DNA of 64,000 bases, from assembly GCF_002078875.1 (NCBI RefSeq), contig NC_034411.1, forward strand, positions 31,576,260-31,640,259, in the 5' to 3' direction. Source of the DNA: Numida meleagris. Its lineage: Eukaryota > Chordata > Aves > Galliformes > Numididae. Shown here one piece after another: positions 63,866-64,000 of this stretch. Position 1 is the stretch's first letter, and each line of letters opens with the position of its first letter. The notes below the pieces were generated by a model that ran no database searches, was not told where the DNA came from, and saw only the letters and a program-made list of their open reading frames with translations. Made by a program: the position numbers and the translations under genes.

Positions 63866-64000
63866 CTGCAAAAAAGAAAAAAAGCACCATCAGACCAAAT
63901 TTCAGTGTTTTTCCAGAGCTGCAGAGCATAAAAAGTTCTCATTTTAAGTCATATCTACATTTTCAGTTGTTCCTGTTTCACTGATAATGTGCACACACAC

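Overview
This window looks like avian genomic DNA, most likely chicken or a close galliform. It is AT-rich, intron-dominated and CpG-poor. It carries CR1 LINE fragments, one of them ending in the typical ATTCTATG-type 3' repeats. The coding exons read as a bird version of one very conserved vertebrate protein.

From 18,644 to 63,865 the minus strand carries 24 consecutive internal exons of BIRC6 (BRUCE/Apollon), the giant BIR-repeat-containing hybrid E2/E3 ubiquitin ligase that restrains apoptosis and autophagy. I placed every exon boundary by hand. Reading phase is preserved across all 23 internal introns, giving 5,179 coding bases (about 1,726 residues), roughly the third quarter of a protein of about 4,850 residues. 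The N-terminal BIR domain lies upstream, beyond the right edge. The C-terminal UBC domain lies downstream, beyond the left edge. Introns are mostly 0.2 to 4.4 kb. One of them uses a GC rather than GT donor.

From 1 to 18,643 there is no BIRC6 exon, so this is the inside of one very large BIRC6 intron, at least 18.6 kb. Nested in it on the opposite (plus) strand is the main discovery of the window: a 50-codon ORF (10,539-10,691), too short for ordinary ORF calling. It encodes a single-pass membrane micropeptide whose last 30 residues match the TUNAR (BNLN) microprotein at about 25 positions, with a different N-terminus. TUNAR is an endoplasmic reticulum peptide that acts on the SERCA2 calcium pump, and its RNA was first described as a pluripotency and neural lncRNA. 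About 1.6 to 2 kb upstream is the only CpG-dense patch I noticed in the big intron (24 CpGs in about 490 bp). It contains a near-perfect composite SOX/OCT site and an 11-G run, and good splice donors follow it. The sequence around the micropeptide exon has homeobox-rich stretches and a hairpin. Together these suggest a small, independently regulated TUNAR-like gene nested antisense in BIRC6.

The rest of the window is intron sequence with four CR1 fragments, homopolymer tracts and one AT microsatellite. I saw no tRNA, rRNA, CRISPR array, endogenous retrovirus or prokaryotic feature.
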